Of a stretch of DNA of 52,770 bases, positions 49,995 to 52,770 are shown one piece after another. The notes below the pieces were generated by a model. It was not told where the DNA came from. It ran no database searches and saw only the letters and a list, made by a program, of their open reading frames with translations. The DNA is from DASSTJ01 sp035707965. GTDB taxonomy: Bacteria; Actinomycetota; Actinomycetes; Actinomycetales; Angustibacteraceae. The DNA is taken from assembly GCA_035707965.1 (NCBI GenBank), contig DASSTJ010000176.1, positions 1 to 52,770 on the forward strand, given 5' to 3'. The translations under genes were made by a program, and so were the position numbers. Each line of letters starts with the position of its first letter. The stretch's first letter is position 1.

Positions 49995-51688
49995 GTGCGC
50001 GGACCGAACGAGCGGCACCCCATCGGCTCTCGTCACCACCGCGTCCGTGGGCCCGCGGCGCCAGCCGTCTCGCCGTCCTGGCGGCCGCGGTCTCGGCGCT
50101 CAGCGTCGCCGGCACGCTGGCGGTGCTCACCGCCGTCCACGCGGTGCAGTGGGGTCACGGGGCGCTGCACCTCGGTCGTACCGCCGTCGCGACGGTGGCG
50201 CTCGCGGTGGTCTGCGGTGCCGGGTCGCACGCGCTCGGTCAGTACGTCGTCCCCCGCCTGGATGGCGTCCTGGTGGCGGTGCAGCGGCTTGCGCTCGGCG
50301 AGAGCGGGGTCCGCGCGCCCCGGTCCGGGCCGGACGAGGTGCGCCGCATCGCGGATGGCGTCAACGCGCTCGCGGAGCAGACGGAGCGCCTGCACGCCGC
50401 GGACCGCACGCTGGACGAGCTGCGTCAGCGCGCACGCGAGCTCGACCGGCGCATGCGTGAGCACCTGCACCCGGACGCCGTGGCCGACGAGGCCGTCAAC
50501 GGCTTGGGCCCGCTGGTCGGGGCGGACCGCTTGCACGTGCGCTACGTCGTCGACGGCAGCGTCGGGCCGGTCGCGGCCCAGTGGGTGACCCCCGGCGTCC
50601 AACCCGTACCCGTCGCGCCCCCCTCCGCGGACCACCCGCTGCTCTCCTGGCACGCGCTGCGCAGCTCCGGCCGGCGGCCCCGGGTGGTCGTGGACGTGCT
50701 GCACGACCGGGACTCCGCGGAGCTCGCCACGGACCCGCTCCTGACCGGCCTGCGTGCGTTCGTGGTGGCACCGGTGGTGGCCGGCAGCGAGGTGCTGGGC
50801 GTGCTGGTCGCGGACCGTCGAGACGTCGACGAGCCCTGGAGCGCCGCGGAGGTCAGCCTCGTCGAGAGCGTCGCCGACGACATGGGACGCGCGGTCCAGC
50901 ACGCCCGCCTGTTCGAGCAGCAGAGCGCCGTGGTGAGCCAGCTGCGGGAGCTCGACCGGACGAAGTCCGACTTCCTGTCGACGATCAGCCACGAGCTGCG
51001 CACGCCGCTGACGAGCATCGCGGGCTACGTCGAGATGGTGCGGGACGGCGAGGCGGGTGACGTCACGCCCATGCAGACCCAGATGCTCGACGTCGTCGCG
51101 CGCAACACGCGGCGCCTGCGCGACCTCATCGAGGACGTGCTGATCCTCTCGCGCGTGGAGTCCGGCACGCTCCGCACCGAGCGTCTGCCGGTGGCGCTGC
51201 GCGGCGTCATCGACCACGCGGTGACGGCACTGCGTCCGCAGGCGGCGCAGGCGGACGTGCGCCTGGACGTCATCCCGGCGTCCGAGGCCGGCATGCTCCT
51301 CGGGGACGCCGCCCAGCTCGAGCAGGTCATGCTCAACCTCGTGGGCAACGCGATCAAGTTCACGCCCGCGGGCGGCCGGGTGACGGTGTCCTTGGAGACG
51401 GCGGGGGCCGAGCTCGTCCTGAGGGTGGAGGACACCGGCATCGGCGTCCCGTCGTCGGAGGTGGACGAGCTGTTCCAGCGGTTCTTCCGCGCGTCCAACG
51501 CGAAGGCGCAGCAGATCACCGGTACCGGGCTCGGGCTCGCCATCGTGGCGAGCATCGTCGCGGCGCACGAGGGTCGTGTGGAGGTCGACTCCCGCGAGCG
51601 TCGCGGCACGACGTTCACGGTCGTGCTGCCGCGGGCGAGCGAGGAGACGCTGCGCTCGGCTCGCCCCGGCGCGGGGCTGCGCATCTGA
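49991..51688 (+). CDS. GAF-containing sensor histidine kinase
   Basis: The 565-residue kinase has two membrane helices (about 26-50 and 62-82), a HAMP-like linker (to about 135), a coiled coil, a GAF domain (about 155-305), a HisKA domain with His334 (TISHELRTPLTSI) and an HATPase domain (NLVGNAIKFTP, VEDTGIGV, GTGLGLAI). GTG 49991 overlaps the glycosyltransferase stop. It is the obvious partner of the lone receiver at the start of the set. A hairpin follows 3 bases after the stop. Confidence 0.92.
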   Translation: MSARTERAAPHRLSSPPRPWARGASRLAVLAAAVSALSVAGTLAVLTAVHAVQWGHGALHLGRTAVATVALAVVCGAGSHALGQYVVPRLDGVLVAVQRLALGESGVRAPRSGPDEVRRIADGVNALAEQTERLHAADRTLDELRQRARELDRRMREHLHPDAVADEAVNGLGPLVGADRLHVRYVVDGSVGPVAAQWVTPGVQPVPVAPPSADHPLLSWHALRSSGRRPRVVVDVLHDRDSAELATDPLLTGLRAFVVAPVVAGSEVLGVLVADRRDVDEPWSAAEVSLVESVADDMGRAVQHARLFEQQSAVVSQLRELDRTKSDFLSTISHELRTPLTSIAGYVEMVRDGEAGDVTPMQTQMLDVVARNTRRLRDLIEDVLILSRVESGTLRTERLPVALRGVIDHAVTALRPQAAQADVRLDVIPASEAGMLLGDAAQLEQVMLNLVGNAIKFTPAGGRVTVSLETAGAELVLRVEDTGIGVPSSEVDELFQRFFRASNAKAQQITGTGLGLAIVASIVAAHEGRVEVDSRERRGTTFTVVLPRASEETLRSARPGAGLRI

Positions 51689-51691
51689 GGG

Positions 51692-51708
51692 CCCGGCGGA
51701 ATGCCGGG
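51692..51708 (+). terminator. Hairpin after the histidine kinase gene
   Basis: CCCGGC (51692-51697) and GCCGGG (51703-51708) with loop GGAAT, directly after the stop codon. Confidence 0.45.
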
Positions 51709-51856
51709 GGAGCGGCGGACGTTCTTCTCGACGTCCCCACCGGTGCGGACGATTCGGAGCGAAGCCTCCACGTCTGGCACACTGGTTCGCTGGCTCCGGT
51801 TCACGTCGTCGCGTCCTGCCTCGACGACCCGGCGGCCGTCTACCGCGAGGAGCACC

Positions 51857-52099
51857 ATGCAGAAGGACATCCACCCCGAGTACGTCGAGACGCTCGTGAC
51901 GTGCACCTGCGGCGCGCAGTTCACGACGCGCAGCACCGCCAAGGGCGGCACGATCAACGCCGACGTGTGCAGCCAGTGCCACCCGTTCTACACCGGCAAG
52001 CAGAAGCTCATGGACACCGGCGGCCGCGTGGCCCGGTTCCAGGCCCGCTACGGCAAGAAGGACGACAAGGCGAAGGCCGGCGCCACGACCGGCAGGTAG
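51857..52099 (+). CDS. rpmE: Ribosomal protein L31 (zinc-binding form)
   Basis: The 80-residue protein is bL31 of the large ribosomal subunit. It opens with MQKDIHPEYVE and carries four Cys residues (16, 18, 38, 41) that hold zinc, the form made under zinc sufficiency. The C-terminal tail is Lys/Ala-rich. The ATG has a GAGGAG site. The rho-rpmE-prfA order is conserved, but here a 4.8-kb signalling and polysaccharide set is inserted between rho and rpmE. Confidence 0.96.
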   Translation: MQKDIHPEYVETLVTCTCGAQFTTRSTAKGGTINADVCSQCHPFYTGKQKLMDTGGRVARFQARYGKKDDKAKAGATTGR

Positions 52100-52106
52100 C
52101 GACGTC

Positions 52107-52148
52107 ACGGTGCCGGTGCTCCCCGACGACTGGGGGCACCGGCACCGT
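52107..52148 (+). terminator. Terminator between rpmE and prfA
   Basis: A 12-bp perfect stem ACGGTGCCGGTG/CACCGGCACCGT (52107-52118 with 52137-52148), continued by CCCC/GGGG with a bulge and a 7-base loop. Confidence 0.75.
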
Positions 52149-52207
52149 CGTCTTCGACGCACGCGGGTTCTCGTGTGCCGTCCCGCTGCCGTCCCTGAGG
52201 AGGTCCG

Positions 52208-52770
52208 GTGCTCGAAGCCGCCGAGGCGCTGCTCGCCGAGCACGGCGAGCTCGAGCGCCGGCTCGCCGACCCCGACGTCCACGCCGACCAGGCGCTGGCC
52301 CGTCGGCTGGCTCGTCGCTACGCCGAGCTGACGCCGGTCGTCGCCGCGCGAGCGGCGTGGCTCGCTGCCCAGGCCGACGTCCAGGCGGCCGAGGAGCTGG
52401 CCGAGCAGGACCCGTCGTTCGCCGAGGAGCTGCCGCAGCTCGAGCACGCCCGTGACGAGGCCGCCGACCGGCTGCGTCGGCTGCTCGTGCCTCGTGACCC
52501 GGACGACGACCGCGACGTCATCCTCGAGATCAAGGCGGGCGAGGGCGGCGAGGAGTCGGCGCTGTTCGCCGGCGACCTGCTGCGCATGTACCTGCGCTTC
52601 GCCGAGCATCAGGGCTGGAGCACCCAGGTCCTCGACAGCACGGAGTCGGACCTCGGCGCGAACAAGGACGTCGCGGTCGCCGTGAACTCTCGAGGCACGC
52701 CGCAGGCCGGGCACGGCGTGTGGTCGCGGCTGAAGTACGAGGGCGGGGTGCACCGTGTCCAGCGGGTGCC
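52208..52770 (+). CDS. prfA: Peptide chain release factor 1 (3' end outside window)
   Basis: This is the N-terminal 187 residues of RF1, which recognises UAA and UAG. The helical domain 1 is followed by the PCRF domain with VILEIKAGEGGEESALFAGDLLRMY in parts, STESDLG and FEGGVHRVQRVP-type sequence (here YEGGVHRVQRVP) at the window edge. The anticodon-like PxT and GGQ motifs lie beyond the window. GTG 52208 has a GAGGAGGTCC site (52199-52206 region). The gene has no stop here because the window ends. Confidence 0.95.
   Translation, partial: MLEAAEALLAEHGELERRLADPDVHADQALARRLARRYAELTPVVAARAAWLAAQADVQAAEELAEQDPSFAEELPQLEHARDEAADRLRRLLVPRDPDDDRDVILEIKAGEGGEESALFAGDLLRMYLRFAEHQGWSTQVLDSTESDLGANKDVAVAVNSRGTPQAGHGVWSRLKYEGGVHRVQRV

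Noticed and set aside
50033..52753. 906-codon leftward open frame
   Set aside because: It is antisense to the histidine kinase, rpmE and prfA, all clearly real.

Overview
This is a contiguous stretch of very high GC, densely packed bacterial chromosome. Gene content points to an actinobacterium of the order Micrococcales: nickel superoxide dismutase with its own maturation peptidase, the fused 2-oxoglutarate decarboxylase Kgd, a CBS-containing GuaB1, Rho with a long Arg/Asp/Asn-rich insert, and the classic order tRNA-Arg - argS - lysA - hom - thrC - thrB - rho - rpmE - prfA. The family Cellulomonadaceae is a reasonable guess, but it is inference. Many genes overlap by ATGA or GTGA, and GTG starts are common. 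At least seven genes appear to be leaderless: a TANNNT -10 box lies 6-7 bases before the start codon.

Layout. 1-2.4 kb: the end of an ABC ATPase gene (cut by the window), a secreted protein, and sodX-sodN. 2.4-5.1 kb: a polar amino-acid ABC importer operon (binding lipoprotein, permease, ATPase). 5.4-8.1 kb: malic enzyme, an MDR oxidoreductase and a DUF503 protein. 8.2-11.1 kb: an operon of DUF4097 protein, PadR regulator and a 72-residue protein with candidate operators, preceded by an SGNH hydrolase and a DUF6104-like small protein. 11.1-14.8 kb: kgd. 15.0-18.7 kb: a coupled response regulator, sensor kinase and ABC-2 exporter operon. 18.8-24.7 kb: M13 peptidase, MmcQ/YjbR protein, a divergent TetR/cupin pair, a DHFR-like reductase and guaB1. 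24.8-28.3 kb: two CNNM/CorC-type membrane proteins and an M15 peptidase.

28.3-30.3 kb is the most unusual part. Next to tRNA-Arg(CCG), whose 3' end is tandemly duplicated, lies a relic of a V/A-type ATPase operon: subunit B without its N-terminal ~200 residues, an apparently intact subunit D, and a universal stress protein. Then follow a lone receiver protein, argS, lysA and the homoserine/threonine genes (30.4-37.7 kb).

37.7-44.4 kb is a catabolic-looking cluster: a divergent PucR-type regulator, an APC permease, two SDR dehydrogenases, an agmatinase-type ureohydrolase and a cytosolic NodB-fold hydrolase. It probably handles an imported guanidino or cyclic-amide compound; the substrate is unknown.

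44.4-52.8 kb: rho with a ~225-base leader and a tandem repeat over its stop codon; then an operon coding for a lone receiver, a membrane-anchored HEAT-repeat protein, a processive family-2 glycosyltransferase and a GAF-containing histidine kinase, which looks like a signal-gated surface polysaccharide synthase; then rpmE and the start of prfA. Several intergenic regions hold long, nearly perfect palindromes (1.5, 8.1 and 30.9 kb).
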